Program-made: the position numbers and the translations under genes
Shown here: positions 17,107 to 26,774 of the stretch, one piece after another
Layout: every line of letters begins with the position of its first letter
Position numbering within the stretch: position 1 is the stretch's first letter
Assembly (NCBI RefSeq): GCF_014192415.1
Contig: NZ_JACHXY010000003.1
Span: 618,227 to 682,226, forward strand
Length of the DNA stretch: 64,000 nucleotides
Reading direction: 5' to 3'
From: Microbacterium proteolyticum
GTDB taxonomy: Bacteria > Actinomycetota > Actinomycetes > Actinomycetales > Microbacteriaceae
The notes under the pieces: model-generated
The model's database searches: none
What the model saw: the letters and a program-made list of their open reading frames with translations, nothing else
Told to the model about the DNA's origin: nothing

Positions 17107-19434
17107 ATGACCATGAACGACACCGCCGTCGGTGCTGCCCTCACCCCCGGGGTCTCCCCCCGGGTGCAGGCGCTCGTCGCCGAGATGACCCTCGACGAGA
17201 AGCTGGCGCAGCTCGTCGGCTACTGGGTCGATCAGGGCGACGAGGTCGTCGCGCCCCTCTCGGGCGAGAAGGTCACCACCACCGCCTACACGGATGCCAC
17301 GGTGCACGGCCTCGGCCATCTCACCCGCGTCTACGGCACGCGACCCGTCGACCCGGTCGAGCGCGCGGAGTGGCTGTGGGGCGAGCAGCGACGCCTGCAG
17401 ACCGAGACCCGTCTCGGCATCCCCGCTCTCGTCCACGAGGAGTGCTTGACGGGCTTCGCCGCCTGGCAGGCGGCGACGTTCCCCACACCTCTCGCCTGGG
17501 GCGCGTCGTTCGACCCGGATGCCGTGGAACTCATGGCATCCGCCATCGGCCGCTCCATGCGCGAGGTCGGCGTGCATCAGGGACTCGCGCCGGTGCTCGA
17601 TGTCGTGCGCGACGCACGGTGGGGCCGCGTCGACGAATGCATCGCCGAGGATCCGTACGTCGTCGGAACGATCGGCACCGCGTACGTGCGCGGCCTGCAG
17701 GCGGCGGGCGTGCACGCGACGCTCAAGCACTTCGTGGGGTACTCCGCCTCGCGTGCCGGACGCAACCACGCCCCCGTCTCGGCGGGCCGACGCGAGATGC
17801 AGGACGTCTTCTTGCCGCCGTTCGAGATGGCCGTGCGCGACGGCGGGGTCCGCAGCATCATGAACTCGTACGCGGAGATCGACGGGGTGCCCGTGGCGTC
17901 GGACCCGGAGCTGCTGACCGACCTCCTCCGCCGCCGCTGGGGTTTCGACGGCACCGTCGTGTCCGACTACTTCGCCGTGGAGTTCTTGCGCTCGATGCAC
18001 GGCGTCGCCGGCTCCCTCGGCGAAGCGGCGCAACTCGCACTGGAGGCGGGGATCGACGTGGAACTGCCCGGACCCGACGCATATCCGCACCTGGCCGAGC
18101 GGGTGGCATCCGGAGCCCTCCCCGAAGCCGTGGTCGATCGCGCCGTCGCCCGCGTGCTCGCCGAGAAGGAGGAGCTCGGTCTGCTCGACGCAGACTTCTC
18201 GCAGCCCCCGACCTCGATCGACCTCGACGACGCCGAGCACCGGTCGCTGGCCCGCCGCCTCGCGGAGGAGTCGGTCGTGCTGCTGCGCAACGACGGCGTC
18301 CTGCCCCTCGCCCCGGGGCGTCGGATCGCGGTCATCGGACCCAACGCCGACAGCACCGACGCGCTGATGGGCTGCTACTCGTTCGCCAATCACGTGCTCG
18401 CACATCACCCGGGGGTACCGCTGGGCTTGTCGATGCCGACCGTGCGCGACGCCCTGACGGCGCGCTTCGGCGACGCGTCGTACGCCCTCGGCTGCGAGGT
18501 GGAGGATGCGGACCTCTCGGGCATGGACGCCGCGGTGGCGGCGGCCCGCGAGGCCGAGGTCGCGATCGTCGTCGTCGGCGACCGCGCCGGGCTCTTCGGC
18601 CGCGGCACCGTCGGCGAGGGCAACGACGCCGACTCCCTCGATCTGCCCGGCGTACAGCGTCAGCTCGTCGAGGCGGTCGTCGCGACCGGCACCCCGGTGG
18701 TGCTGGTGCTGCTGACCGGGCGTCCGTACGCCCTGAGCTGGGCGCTCGACACCGCCGACGGTCCCGCCGCGGTGCTGCAGGCGTTCTTCCCCGGTGAGGA
18801 GGGGGCGCCCGCGCTCGCATCCCTCATCGCGGGGGATGCCACGCCCTCGGGCCGTCTGCCCGTCTCGCTCCCCCGCTCCGCCGGGTCGCAGCCGTACTCT
18901 TACCTGCACCCGCTGCTGGGCGGGCCCTCGGGCGTGACGAGCACCGACCCGACGCCCGTACGGCCGTTCGGCTTCGGGCTGTCGTACACGACGTTCGCCC
19001 GCGAAGAGCTGCGGGTGGACGGGGTGGGCGCCGGCGAGTCGGCATCCGTCGCCGAGGTCCGCGCGGGTGACGCGTTCACCGTGACCGCCCGCGTGACGAA
19101 CACGGGAGCCGTGCGCGGAGCCGACGTGGTGCAGGTCTACGCGCACCGCGCCGTGGCGAGCGTCACGCGGCCCGTCGCCGCGCTCGCGGCGTACGCACGC
19201 GTCGAGCTCGAGCCCGGCGAGACCGCGGAGGTGCGTCTCACCGTTCCCGCGTCACGCCTGGCGTACACCGATCGCGCGATGCGTCGCGTCGTCGAGCCGG
19301 GCGAGGTCGAACTGCGGCTCGGGTCCTCGTGCGCGTCGGTGGATGCCGCTGTGCCGCTGCGGATCACCGGCCCGGTGTACGAGCTGAGCGTGAGCGATGC
19401 GCGCGTGGTCGACGTGGAGGTGCGGCGGGGCTGA
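17107..19434 (+). CDS. glycoside hydrolase family 3 enzyme (beta-glucosidase/xylosidase)
   Basis: 775 aa, no signal peptide, so cytosolic. The GH3 N-terminal barrel is at about residues 30-340. The nucleophile is Asp287 in GFDGTVVSDYF; substrate-site residues include KHFVGYSASRAGRNHAP. The C-terminal alpha/beta sandwich follows (about 390-640), then a fibronectin III-like domain (about 680-765, RVTNTGAVRGADVVQVYAH). It would hydrolyse the imported beta-glycoside to monosaccharides by a retaining mechanism. Beta-glucosidase and beta-xylosidase cannot be separated by reading alone. A second ATG six bases downstream is also possible. Last gene of the LacI-controlled operon. Confidence 0.9.
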   Translation: MTMNDTAVGAALTPGVSPRVQALVAEMTLDEKLAQLVGYWVDQGDEVVAPLSGEKVTTTAYTDATVHGLGHLTRVYGTRPVDPVERAEWLWGEQRRLQTETRLGIPALVHEECLTGFAAWQAATFPTPLAWGASFDPDAVELMASAIGRSMREVGVHQGLAPVLDVVRDARWGRVDECIAEDPYVVGTIGTAYVRGLQAAGVHATLKHFVGYSASRAGRNHAPVSAGRREMQDVFLPPFEMAVRDGGVRSIMNSYAEIDGVPVASDPELLTDLLRRRWGFDGTVVSDYFAVEFLRSMHGVAGSLGEAAQLALEAGIDVELPGPDAYPHLAERVASGALPEAVVDRAVARVLAEKEELGLLDADFSQPPTSIDLDDAEHRSLARRLAEESVVLLRNDGVLPLAPGRRIAVIGPNADSTDALMGCYSFANHVLAHHPGVPLGLSMPTVRDALTARFGDASYALGCEVEDADLSGMDAAVAAAREAEVAIVVVGDRAGLFGRGTVGEGNDADSLDLPGVQRQLVEAVVATGTPVVLVLLTGRPYALSWALDTADGPAAVLQAFFPGEEGAPALASLIAGDATPSGRLPVSLPRSAGSQPYSYLHPLLGGPSGVTSTDPTPVRPFGFGLSYTTFAREELRVDGVGAGESASVAEVRAGDAFTVTARVTNTGAVRGADVVQVYAHRAVASVTRPVAALAAYARVELEPGETAEVRLTVPASRLAYTDRAMRRVVEPGEVELRLGSSCASVDAAVPLRITGPVYELSVSDARVVDVEVRRG

Positions 19435-19550
19435 GGCGGCGCGGCGTATGCACGCGAGGCCGCGACGCCGGCAGAGCGCGACGGCGCGGTGACCACCCGC
19501 CCCATCCGCGTTAGCGTTGACAGACGCCATCGCCGCCGCGGAAGGACCCG

Positions 19551-21119
19551 ATGACACTTCAAGACGAGACCGCTCCCCCGGCCGCGGACGCCGGCGCCTC
19601 CACGCCGGCCGGCGAGAACCCCGGCGCCCGCGGCACCGTCCAGAACCCGGCATCCCGTGTCTTCCCCGATCGCGACGACGCCCGCGCCGATCCGTGGTCG
19701 ATCGATCTGGAGCGCATCCAGTTCTCGCCGTATTTCTCACGGCTCTCGGCCGTGACGCAGGTGGTGTCGCCCTCGATCGGCGGGGCGCCCGTGCACAACC
19801 GCCTCACCCACACGCTCAAGGTCAGCGCGATCGCGCGGGTCGTCGCCCTGCAGCTCAACACCCGGTCGCGCCGCGCGGGGGAAGGCGAGGTGTGCAACGC
19901 CACCGTCGTCGAGGCCGCCGCCTACGCGCACGACCTGGGGCACCCGCCCTTCGGTCACCTCGGCGAGTCGACGCTCGACCGTCTCGCCCGCACCGAGCTG
20001 GGCCTCGCCGACGGGTTCGAAGGCAACGCACAGACGTACCGCATCCTCACCGCGCTCGACGTGGTCGAGAACGCGCCGCGCGGGCTCAACCTCACCGCCG
20101 CGGTGCGCTCGGCATCGGCGAAATATCCGTGGGCACCGTCGGTCGAGGCGACCGAGATCGAGCGGATCGGCGCGCCCCGTGGCATCCGTCGTTCCTCCGA
20201 CGGCGCGTATAGCGTGCACAAGTACTCGGCGTACGACCTGGATCTCGCCGACCTCGCCGAGGCCCGGCAGGGGGTGGATGCCGAGCCCCTGCGCCAGAGC
20301 ATCGAGGGCGCCGTGATGGACCTCGCCGACGACATCGCCTACTCGGTGCACGACGTCGACGATTTCTACCGCGCCGGCATCTTGGATCACGCGCCCATCG
20401 CGGCGGAGTTCCGCGGCTGGCTCGACGACGTGCTCGAATGGCGCTCGCGCGACGACGCCGAGGTGCGCGCCGAGCTCGCCCCCGGCGCGGGCCTGGAGCG
20501 CCTGCGCCGCAAGATGCGCCGCGACGACCCGTGGATCGCCGACGACGAAGCCTTCCTCGACGCCGTCAGCGACGTGGATGCCGAGATGGTCACCGACCTG
20601 CTCGCCCGACCCTTCGACGGCTCCCTCACGGCCGAACGCCGGCTCGCAGGTTTCACCGACCGGTGGATCCGGCGGTTCCAGGAGTCGGCGCGGCTGCGGC
20701 CGCTCGACACCCCGCGCGCCGGTCCCGTGGTGCTGTCACCGTGGGCGTGGCACCACGTGGAGGTGCTGAAGTTCGTCCACAAGCGTTTCGTGCTGAGCCG
20801 CCCCGACCTCGCGATCCAGCAGCGCGGCATGAGCCGCATCCTCGCCCGCTCGGTGCGCGCCCTCGACGAGTGGCTCGACGACGACCGCGATCGCGCGCGC
20901 ACCCCGCGGCGCTTGCGCGAGCTCATCGCCCTCGCCCGCGAGCAGTACGCCGCCCTGCCCGCCGGACGGCGGCCGTCGGATGCCGAGGCCGAGACGCTCG
21001 CCCGCTCCCGCGGAATCGTCGACTACGTGGCATCCCTCACCGATGCGCAGGCGTTGGCGCTGTCGGAGGCGATCTCGGGGCGCGCGGACCGGCTGTGGGC
21101 GCTGGGCCAGCGGTTGTGA
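19551..21119 (+). CDS. dgt: deoxyguanosinetriphosphate triphosphohydrolase family protein
   Basis: 522 aa. It hydrolyses dGTP, or dNTPs in general, to the nucleoside and triphosphate. The HD metal site is plain: His87 in HNRLTHTLK, and His127-Asp128 in AYAHDLGHPPFGH, with the later DDIAYSVHDVDD carrying the distal Asp. The N-terminal 50 residues are variable and Ala/Pro-rich. GAAGGA at 19541-19546 precedes the start. It is a single gene, convergent with the PRISE-type reductase with 33 bp between the stops. Confidence 0.9.
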   Translation: MTLQDETAPPAADAGASTPAGENPGARGTVQNPASRVFPDRDDARADPWSIDLERIQFSPYFSRLSAVTQVVSPSIGGAPVHNRLTHTLKVSAIARVVALQLNTRSRRAGEGEVCNATVVEAAAYAHDLGHPPFGHLGESTLDRLARTELGLADGFEGNAQTYRILTALDVVENAPRGLNLTAAVRSASAKYPWAPSVEATEIERIGAPRGIRRSSDGAYSVHKYSAYDLDLADLAEARQGVDAEPLRQSIEGAVMDLADDIAYSVHDVDDFYRAGILDHAPIAAEFRGWLDDVLEWRSRDDAEVRAELAPGAGLERLRRKMRRDDPWIADDEAFLDAVSDVDAEMVTDLLARPFDGSLTAERRLAGFTDRWIRRFQESARLRPLDTPRAGPVVLSPWAWHHVEVLKFVHKRFVLSRPDLAIQQRGMSRILARSVRALDEWLDDDRDRARTPRRLRELIALAREQYAALPAGRRPSDAEAETLARSRGIVDYVASLTDAQALALSEAISGRADRLWALGQRL

Positions 21120-21152
21120 GTTCGCCCGTCCGCGACCCGAGGGAGCACCCGC

Positions 21153-22220
21153 TCAGGGGATCAGACGCGCGGCGCGGTACCGTTCGAACAGGCGCGTGAA
21201 CGAGTCGCGCGTGCGGTGATGTTCGACGAAGCCGGCGAGACGACTCTTCGACATATCGGTCATCACCTCGATGTCGCGGCCGAGATCGGCATCCGTATGC
21301 CACCACGAGGCGACACGCGTGATGTCGGGCTCGATGAGTCCGTGCTGTTCGACGATCGCGGCCCATACCGGTGCCGCGTCGGCCATCTGCTGCTCGAACG
21401 GTCGAGGTGAGGTGTCGAAGCCCTCGGCCTCCACACCGAGGTCGGCCGCGATGCGCGGCCACATCCACCGCCAGCGGAACACGTCGCCGTTGGCCGTGTT
21501 GAAGGCCTGATCGGCACCCTCGGGGTGAGTGCTCGCCCACACCATCTGGTTCGCGAGCAGGTCGGCGTCGGTCACATCGGTGAGGCCGTTCCACTGCGTC
21601 TCACTCCCGGGGAAGATGAACGACCGACCGGTGTGACGGCTGATGGCCGCGGCGACGGCGATCGTGAGGCCCATGTTCATCGCATTCCCGACCGCGTGGC
21701 CCAACACCGTGTGCGAGCGGTGGACCGACCACCTGAAGCCCTGCCGTTCGGCGGCCGCGAAGACTTCGTCCTCCTGGGCGTAATAGAAGTTGTCGACATC
21801 GAGTCGAGGCTCGTCCTCGTGGAACGGGGTGTCGGGCATCTCTCCCTGTCCGTATGCCTCGAAGGGGCCGAGGTAATGCTTCAATCCCGTCATCAGCGCG
21901 ACGTGGCGCACCGGAGCGTCGGCCAGCGCCGCCAGGAGGTCGCGCACCATGCCGCCGTTGACGGCGATGTTCTCGGCCTCGGTGTCCTGCCGCGACCAGG
22001 CGGTGAAGAACACGTGGGTGATCGGGATGCCTCGCAGGGCGCGGTGCAACGCCTCGGGCGAACGCAGATCGGCTGATCGCCAGGTCACACCGGGACGCTC
22101 CGCGCCGGGCCGCCGGGACAGGGCCGTCACCGCCCACCCGTCGTCGGAGAGACGGTCGAGGAGGGCACCGCCGGCGATACCGGTCGCGCCGACCACGAGG
22201 GCGTGTGAGGAATCAGTCAA
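21153..22220 (-). CDS. PRISE-like SDR family NAD(P) reductase
   Basis: 355 aa from a TTG start. The Rossmann motif GATGIAGG is at residues 11-18. The family's catalytic Lys lies in GLKHYLGPFEAYG (Lys114) and the catalytic Tyr in NFYYAQED (Tyr146 or 147), as in progesterone 5-beta-reductase/iridoid-synthase-like enzymes. These reduce activated C=C bonds of enones; the natural bacterial substrate is unknown. TTG 22220 is chosen because GGAAG precedes it by 7 nt and the fold starts there; longer frames upstream are low-complexity. Confidence 0.8.
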   Translation of the reverse strand: MTDSSHALVVGATGIAGGALLDRLSDDGWAVTALSRRPGAERPGVTWRSADLRSPEALHRALRGIPITHVFFTAWSRQDTEAENIAVNGGMVRDLLAALADAPVRHVALMTGLKHYLGPFEAYGQGEMPDTPFHEDEPRLDVDNFYYAQEDEVFAAAERQGFRWSVHRSHTVLGHAVGNAMNMGLTIAVAAAISRHTGRSFIFPGSETQWNGLTDVTDADLLANQMVWASTHPEGADQAFNTANGDVFRWRWMWPRIAADLGVEAEGFDTSPRPFEQQMADAAPVWAAIVEQHGLIEPDITRVASWWHTDADLGRDIEVMTDMSKSRLAGFVEHHRTRDSFTRLFERYRAARLIP

Positions 22221-22458
22221 GAGCGTTCTTCCGATCGAATCGAGTGGATCCGGGGGAACGAGCGATGCTCGCGCAGTATTCCCCGACACGGCGGGACGCG
22301 TCTGCGATCGGCGGATGCTGCGCGACATGGACCCGCTCCCCGCGCGGTCCCCGGCGCACCCTAGCGGGGCTGCCGGGATGTGTAGGACGACGTCGGCTCG
22401 GCGGATCGCCGGCATCCCCCACACCCGGGCCCTTCGCCCCGACATTGGCACGAAAGCC

Positions 22459-22496
22459 GGATGCCCCGGCCCCTCTCTAACGGGGCCGGGGCATCC
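22459..22496. terminator. strong hairpin after the SIS gene
   Basis: A perfect 15-bp GC-rich stem (22459-22473 with 22482-22496) closes an 8-nt TCTCTAAC loop, 8 bp beyond the stop of the SIS-domain gene. It would end the ABC/SIS operon. Confidence 0.8.
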
Positions 22497-22503
22497 GGGC
22501 GGG

Positions 22504-23070
22504 TCATTCGAAGTTGCGGTGGCGCGCGACGAGATCGTCGAACTTCGCCCCCGTGCGACGAACGAGCATGAGGTACAGCACGTCCCAGAAAATCCAGAGC
22601 GACTGCTCGAAGAGGCTCCCCATCGCCTGGATCGTCGGCACGAGAGCGCTCGGGTCGTCGGCGCCGTAGGTGTGAGCCGGGACGGTCAGCACGATGTCGG
22701 CGAGCTGCGCGGTGGGACCGTCGGGCACGGCCGTGGCCACCAGGAGAGTCGCACCCGTCTTCTTCACCTGCTCGGCGATGTAATGCAGGTGCGGGATGTT
22801 CGCCGGACCCGAGGGCATGATGAACAGGTCGTCGGCGGTGACGGCGGGCGTGGTGTCGTCCCAACCCCAGTGCACGGTCTTGCCGAAGTGGGTCAAGCGC
22901 ATCGCGAACGCCTTCGACCCGAGACCCTCACGGCCGATACCGAGGACGAAGATGCGCTGGTGCTTCTCGAGCGCGTCGAGCGCGGCGTCGATCTGATCGA
23001 GGGGGACCCGGCGGAACACCTCCCCCAACTCGTCGACGACGGTGGAACTGATCTCACGGAAATCCGACAT
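22504..23070 (-). CDS. SIS-domain protein, 6-phospho-3-hexuloisomerase-like
   Basis: 188 aa, the length of PHI/HxlB proteins, which isomerise 3-hexulose 6-phosphate to fructose 6-phosphate. Family motifs are present: GIGREGLGSKAFAMRLTHFGK (SIS phosphate site) and GSLFEQSLWIFWDVL, which holds the catalytic Glu region. No 3-hexulose-6-phosphate synthase gene is in the window, so formaldehyde fixation is unlikely; a related ketose-phosphate isomerisation is more plausible. AAAGGA before ATG 23070 is a good ribosome site. It is the last gene of the ABC operon. Confidence 0.82.
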   Translation of the reverse strand: MSDFREISSTVVDELGEVFRRVPLDQIDAALDALEKHQRIFVLGIGREGLGSKAFAMRLTHFGKTVHWGWDDTTPAVTADDLFIMPSGPANIPHLHYIAEQVKKTGATLLVATAVPDGPTAQLADIVLTVPAHTYGADDPSALVPTIQAMGSLFEQSLWIFWDVLYLMLVRRTGAKFDDLVARHRNFE

Positions 23071-23097
23071 GGATGGTCCTTTCTGCGCCGGACGGGC

Positions 23098-24120
23098 TCA
23101 GTGGGTGGAGGTACGGCCGCCCCAGCGCCCGATCAGCAGCGCGAGGAGGATGACCGCGCCGTAGACGGCGTTGATCCAGAAGGTGGGGACGCCCGCGAGC
23201 GTCAGCACGTTGGTCAGGGTACCCAGCAGCAGCACGCCCAGAAGCGCCCCGACGATCCGGCCCTGCCCGCCGTTGAGCTGCACGCCGCCGATGACGGCGG
23301 CCGCCAGGGCACTGAAGATGAGGTTGTCGCCCATACCGCTCGTGACCGAGGCGAGACGACCCGCGAGCATCATGCCGGCGAAGGCGGCGAGGGCGCTGGC
23401 CACGACGAAGGCCGTGATGAGGACGGCGTCCACGCGGATGCCGGCGGCGCGGGCGGCGTCGGCGTTGCCACCGATGGCGTACAGCGCCCGGCCCCAGGCC
23501 GTGTAGCGCAGCACGAGGCCGGCCACGAGGAACAGGATGCCGGTGATCCAGATGGCGGCGGGGATGCCGGCCCACCGGGCCGAACCGACGTAGCGGAAGG
23601 CCTCGGGGAGTCCGGCCAGGGTCTTGCCCTGGCTGATACCGAGGGTGATGCCACGCAACAGGATGAGCATCGCGAGGGTGACGATGAATGGATCGAGTTT
23701 GACCTTCACGACTAGGAAGCCGTTGATCAACCCGATGATTACACCGATGGCGAGGGTCGCCAGGATCGCGACGCCCGGGCCGACCTCCGACCCCAGTCCC
23801 CCCATCACCGCGGGCACCATGAGCCACGCCGCGACCATGGGTGCCAGTCCCACCGTGGACTCGAGCGAGATGTCGAGCTTGCCGGTGATGAGGATGAAGG
23901 TCAGGCCGATCACGACGATGCCCAGTTCGGCCGACTGGCGCAGGATCAGGGTGAGGTTCGCCGCCGAGAGGAACGCGGGGCTGACGATCGCGCCGACGAT
24001 CGCGACGATGATGAGCCCGGGGAGGACGCTCAGTTCGCGCACGTTCTTCACGACGGTGCGCACGACCGGGTTGGGGGTGCTGACGGGGGTTCTGACGACG
24101 GTGGTTCGCACGGTGTTCAC
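23098..24120 (-). CDS. ribose/RbsC-type ABC transporter permease
   Basis: 340 aa with about nine to ten hydrophobic segments. Typical features are LIVAIVGAIVSPAFLSAANLTLILRQSAELGIVVIG, the ITGKLDISLESTVGL motif (family ITGGIDLSVG), and the cytosolic GRALYAIGGNADAARAAGIRV loop. It carries a sugar or polyol with the adjacent double-domain ATPase. The GTG start overlaps the ATPase stop (GTGA). Note KLDISLES in place of GIDLSVG in the most conserved motif. Confidence 0.9.
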   Translation of the reverse strand: MNTVRTTVVRTPVSTPNPVVRTVVKNVRELSVLPGLIIVAIVGAIVSPAFLSAANLTLILRQSAELGIVVIGLTFILITGKLDISLESTVGLAPMVAAWLMVPAVMGGLGSEVGPGVAILATLAIGVIIGLINGFLVVKVKLDPFIVTLAMLILLRGITLGISQGKTLAGLPEAFRYVGSARWAGIPAAIWITGILFLVAGLVLRYTAWGRALYAIGGNADAARAAGIRVDAVLITAFVVASALAAFAGMMLAGRLASVTSGMGDNLIFSALAAAVIGGVQLNGGQGRIVGALLGVLLLGTLTNVLTLAGVPTFWINAVYGAVILLALLIGRWGGRTSTH

Positions 24121-25622
24121 TCCAGGCCTTCGATGGCTCGAACGATGTCTTCTTCGGTGGGATCGGCGAGCTCGGACGAGATCCGTCCCTCGCGCATGAT
24201 GAGGACGCGGGGGCTGACGAGCAGTTCCTCCACGTCATCGGAGATGAGGATCACGGCGACGCCGTCGGCGAGCGCCCGCAGCATCAGGCCGTAGATCGCG
24301 TCCTTGGCGGCGATGTCGACGCCCGCGGTGGGCGAGATGAGCACGAGCACTCGTGGGCTGCGCGCGAGCGCCCGGGCCAGCACGACCTTCTGCTGGTTGC
24401 CGCCGCTCAGGCCGGACACGGCGAGCTTCGGGTTCGGCGGCACGAGGGCGACGTCGGCGATGAGGGTGCGCGACATCTCGGTCTGACGGTGCGGCGAGAA
24501 GAATCCCCGCGGGGCCAGCTGGTCCATGACGCCCATGGTCATGTTCTCGGCGACGCTCAGTTGGGGGACGTACCCGTCGCGGTGACGGTCGGCCGGGACG
24601 AATCCGACGCCCGCGCGCTGGCTCGCCTTGACGTCGCCGGTGCGGATCGCGGCACCGGCTACGACGACCTCGCCCGAACCGAGAGCGCGGAGCCCGGCGA
24701 TCGCCTCACCCACGGAGTACTTGCCCGATCCGCCGACGCCACCGATGGCGACGAGCTCGCCCGGTGCGACCGAAAGGGTCACGTCGGTGAAGGCGCCCTC
24801 GCGATCGGTCGCCCCGCGCAGCTCCACCGCCGTGCCCGCCTCACCGGTGGGGGCGGTGTTCTCGGCGCGGTGGCGACGTTGCTCCTGTCCGGCCAGGAGA
24901 GCGTCGACGAGGTCGTCGGAGCGGATGTCGTCGCCCGTTCGCGACCACAGCAGCCGGCCGTCGCGCAGCACCGTGGCCGAGTCGCAGATCGCCGTGACCT
25001 CGCGGAGGAAGTGCGACACGAACACGAACGTCACGCCGGCCTGCTGCAGCTCCTGCACCTTGTCGAACAGGCGACGGATGGCTCCGCCCTCGAGCTGAAC
25101 GGTGGGCTCGTCGAGCAGGACGATCCGCGTGCCCGCTTCGAGCGCCTTGGCGATCGTGAGCATCTGCCGCTCCTCGATCGGGGCGTCGGCGAGCAGCATC
25201 TTGGGGTCGAGCCGGATGTTCCACTCGTCGAGGATGCGCTCCGCCTCCGACTGCATCCGCCCCCACGACACTCGCGCCCCCGCGGTGGGCAACCGCCCGG
25301 CGAAGAGGTTCTCGGCGATGGTCAGGTTGGCGAACACCGAGGGACGCTGGTACACGCAGGCGACGCGCTGCTGCCAGGCCTTCGGGTCGGATGCCGGGGG
25401 TGCGGCCTCGCCGAAGAACGACACCGTCCCGGCATCCGGCGTCTCCAGGCCCGTAATCATCCGCAGCAGCGTGGACTTGCCCGCGCCGTTGCGCCCGATC
25501 AGGCCGTGGACCTGGCCGGGGAGGATCGAGACGGAGACGTCTTGCAGCGCCTTCGTCGCACCGTAGGTCTTGCTGACGCCGTCGATCTGGATGGCGGGCA
25601 CGGTGGTCGATGGGGTGGTCAT
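24117..25622 (-). CDS. double-domain sugar ABC ATPase (RbsA/MglA type), asymmetric
   Basis: 501 aa with two nucleotide-binding domains. Domain 1 has Walker A GRNGAGKST (43-51) and Walker B IVLLDEPT (167-174), but its signature is APIEERQ (147-153) instead of LSxGxxQ. Domain 2 has an intact signature LSGGNQQK (405-412), a weak Walker A GGVGGSGKYS (294-303), and Walker B VLVLISPTAGVD (425-436), where the usual Asp-Glu are Ile-Ser. One composite ATP site therefore looks complete and the other lacks catalytic residues. It works with the adjacent RbsC-type permease and binding protein. The gene starts at ATG 25622. Confidence 0.9.
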   Translation of the reverse strand: MTTPSTTVPAIQIDGVSKTYGATKALQDVSVSILPGQVHGLIGRNGAGKSTLLRMITGLETPDAGTVSFFGEAAPPASDPKAWQQRVACVYQRPSVFANLTIAENLFAGRLPTAGARVSWGRMQSEAERILDEWNIRLDPKMLLADAPIEERQMLTIAKALEAGTRIVLLDEPTVQLEGGAIRRLFDKVQELQQAGVTFVFVSHFLREVTAICDSATVLRDGRLLWSRTGDDIRSDDLVDALLAGQEQRRHRAENTAPTGEAGTAVELRGATDREGAFTDVTLSVAPGELVAIGGVGGSGKYSVGEAIAGLRALGSGEVVVAGAAIRTGDVKASQRAGVGFVPADRHRDGYVPQLSVAENMTMGVMDQLAPRGFFSPHRQTEMSRTLIADVALVPPNPKLAVSGLSGGNQQKVVLARALARSPRVLVLISPTAGVDIAAKDAIYGLMLRALADGVAVILISDDVEELLVSPRVLIMREGRISSELADPTEEDIVRAIEGLE

Positions 25623-25653
25623 GACGTCTCCGTCTCGCAGGGGTGGTGGCCGA

Positions 25654-26724
25654 TTACTTGGTGGCGCCGAAGGCGTCGAGGGCGAACTGCTTGTTGCCCC
25701 AGAGCTCCGGGTCCTCCACGTTGTCCTTGGTCACGACGGGGGTGGGCAGCAGGTCGACGAGGTTGCCGTTGCGCTCCTCGATGGTGCTGCCGTGGTCGGT
25801 CTCGCCCGCCTCGAAGGTCTCGCCCTTGATGGCACGGGTGAGGTACTCGACGCCGTAGTCGATGTAGTCGGTCATGGGCTGGGCCACGGCGGCATCGAGC
25901 CATCCGTCGCGGATCGCGGTCATGGCCATGGGGCTCGCGTCGACCGAGACCTGCACGATGTGGCCCGACTCGCCGGCCGCGACGAGTTTGCCCGCCGACT
26001 TGAGCGTGTCGAGGATCGTCGGGAAGAAGGTCGCGTCGCTCTGGTTGTAGATGCCCGCGACGTTGCCGTACTGGTTCAGGGCCGTCTCGATGCCGGATGC
26101 CGCCTTCGCCGGGTCCCACTCGGTCGCCACGTTGACGAGCTTGACGCCCGGGTAGTTCGCGGCCATGCAGTCGTTGAAGCCGTTCGTGCGGTCGCGACCG
26201 TTCGAGGTGACGGGGTCGCCGTCGAGCGTGATGACGACGGCGTCGGCGGCGACGCGCTTGCCCATCTCCTCGCACGCGAGCGCGCCCATCTTGACGTTGT
26301 CGGCGCGCACGATCATCGCGATCTTGCCCGAGGCGGGCGCCTCGTCGATCGCGACGATCGGGACGCTGGAGTCGTTGGCGTACTCGATGGCGGGCACGAT
26401 CGCGTCGGCATCGCCCACGGAGATCACCAGGCCCTTGGCGCCCTTGTTGATGAGCGTCTGGATGTCGGTGATCTGCTGCGCGGCGTCGCGGTCGGCGTTG
26501 GTGGCCGGGATCGTGGCGTATCCGAGCTCCGCGAAGCGCTCCATCGAGCCGACGTTCTCGGCATTCTGGAACGGGTCGGTGTGGGGCTGCGAGTAGCTCA
26601 GCGGGGTGTCGGCAGGGTCGCCGGACCCGCCGGCGTCCGTGGTCGAGGTGCCTCCCGCGCACCCGGCGAGCAGCAGCGCGCCGGCGCCGAGGAGGGCGAG
26701 TCCGGTGATGGGTGAAGTTCGCAT
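25654..26724 (-). CDS. sugar/polyol ABC substrate-binding lipoprotein
   Basis: 356 aa, periplasmic-binding family type I (RbsB-like). The signal peptide ends at LLLAGC with Cys22. The mature protein opens with PLSYSQPHTDPFQNAENV, followed by the two-lobed fold (DIQTLINKGAKGLVISVGDADAIVPAIEYA...). AGAGGAAG before ATG 26724 gives a good ribosome site. It is the first gene of the operon SBP-ATPase-permease-SIS and is divergent from the GntR gene with GTAC-rich operators between. Ligand not known. Confidence 0.9.
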   Translation of the reverse strand: MRTSPITGLALLGAGALLLAGCAGGTSTTDAGGSGDPADTPLSYSQPHTDPFQNAENVGSMERFAELGYATIPATNADRDAAQQITDIQTLINKGAKGLVISVGDADAIVPAIEYANDSSVPIVAIDEAPASGKIAMIVRADNVKMGALACEEMGKRVAADAVVITLDGDPVTSNGRDRTNGFNDCMAANYPGVKLVNVATEWDPAKAASGIETALNQYGNVAGIYNQSDATFFPTILDTLKSAGKLVAAGESGHIVQVSVDASPMAMTAIRDGWLDAAVAQPMTDYIDYGVEYLTRAIKGETFEAGETDHGSTIEERNGNLVDLLPTPVVTKDNVEDPELWGNKQFALDAFGATK

Positions 26725-26774
26725 GCGTACTTCCTCTCTGAAGTGCAGAAGCCTCTGGATTGATGGCGGTGTCG

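Noticed and set aside
16414..19146. Very long open frame on the minus strand, opposite the second permease and GH3 genes
   Set aside because: It is the antisense shadow of strongly supported genes, with histidine/arginine/glutamate-rich low-complexity translation and no family motifs.
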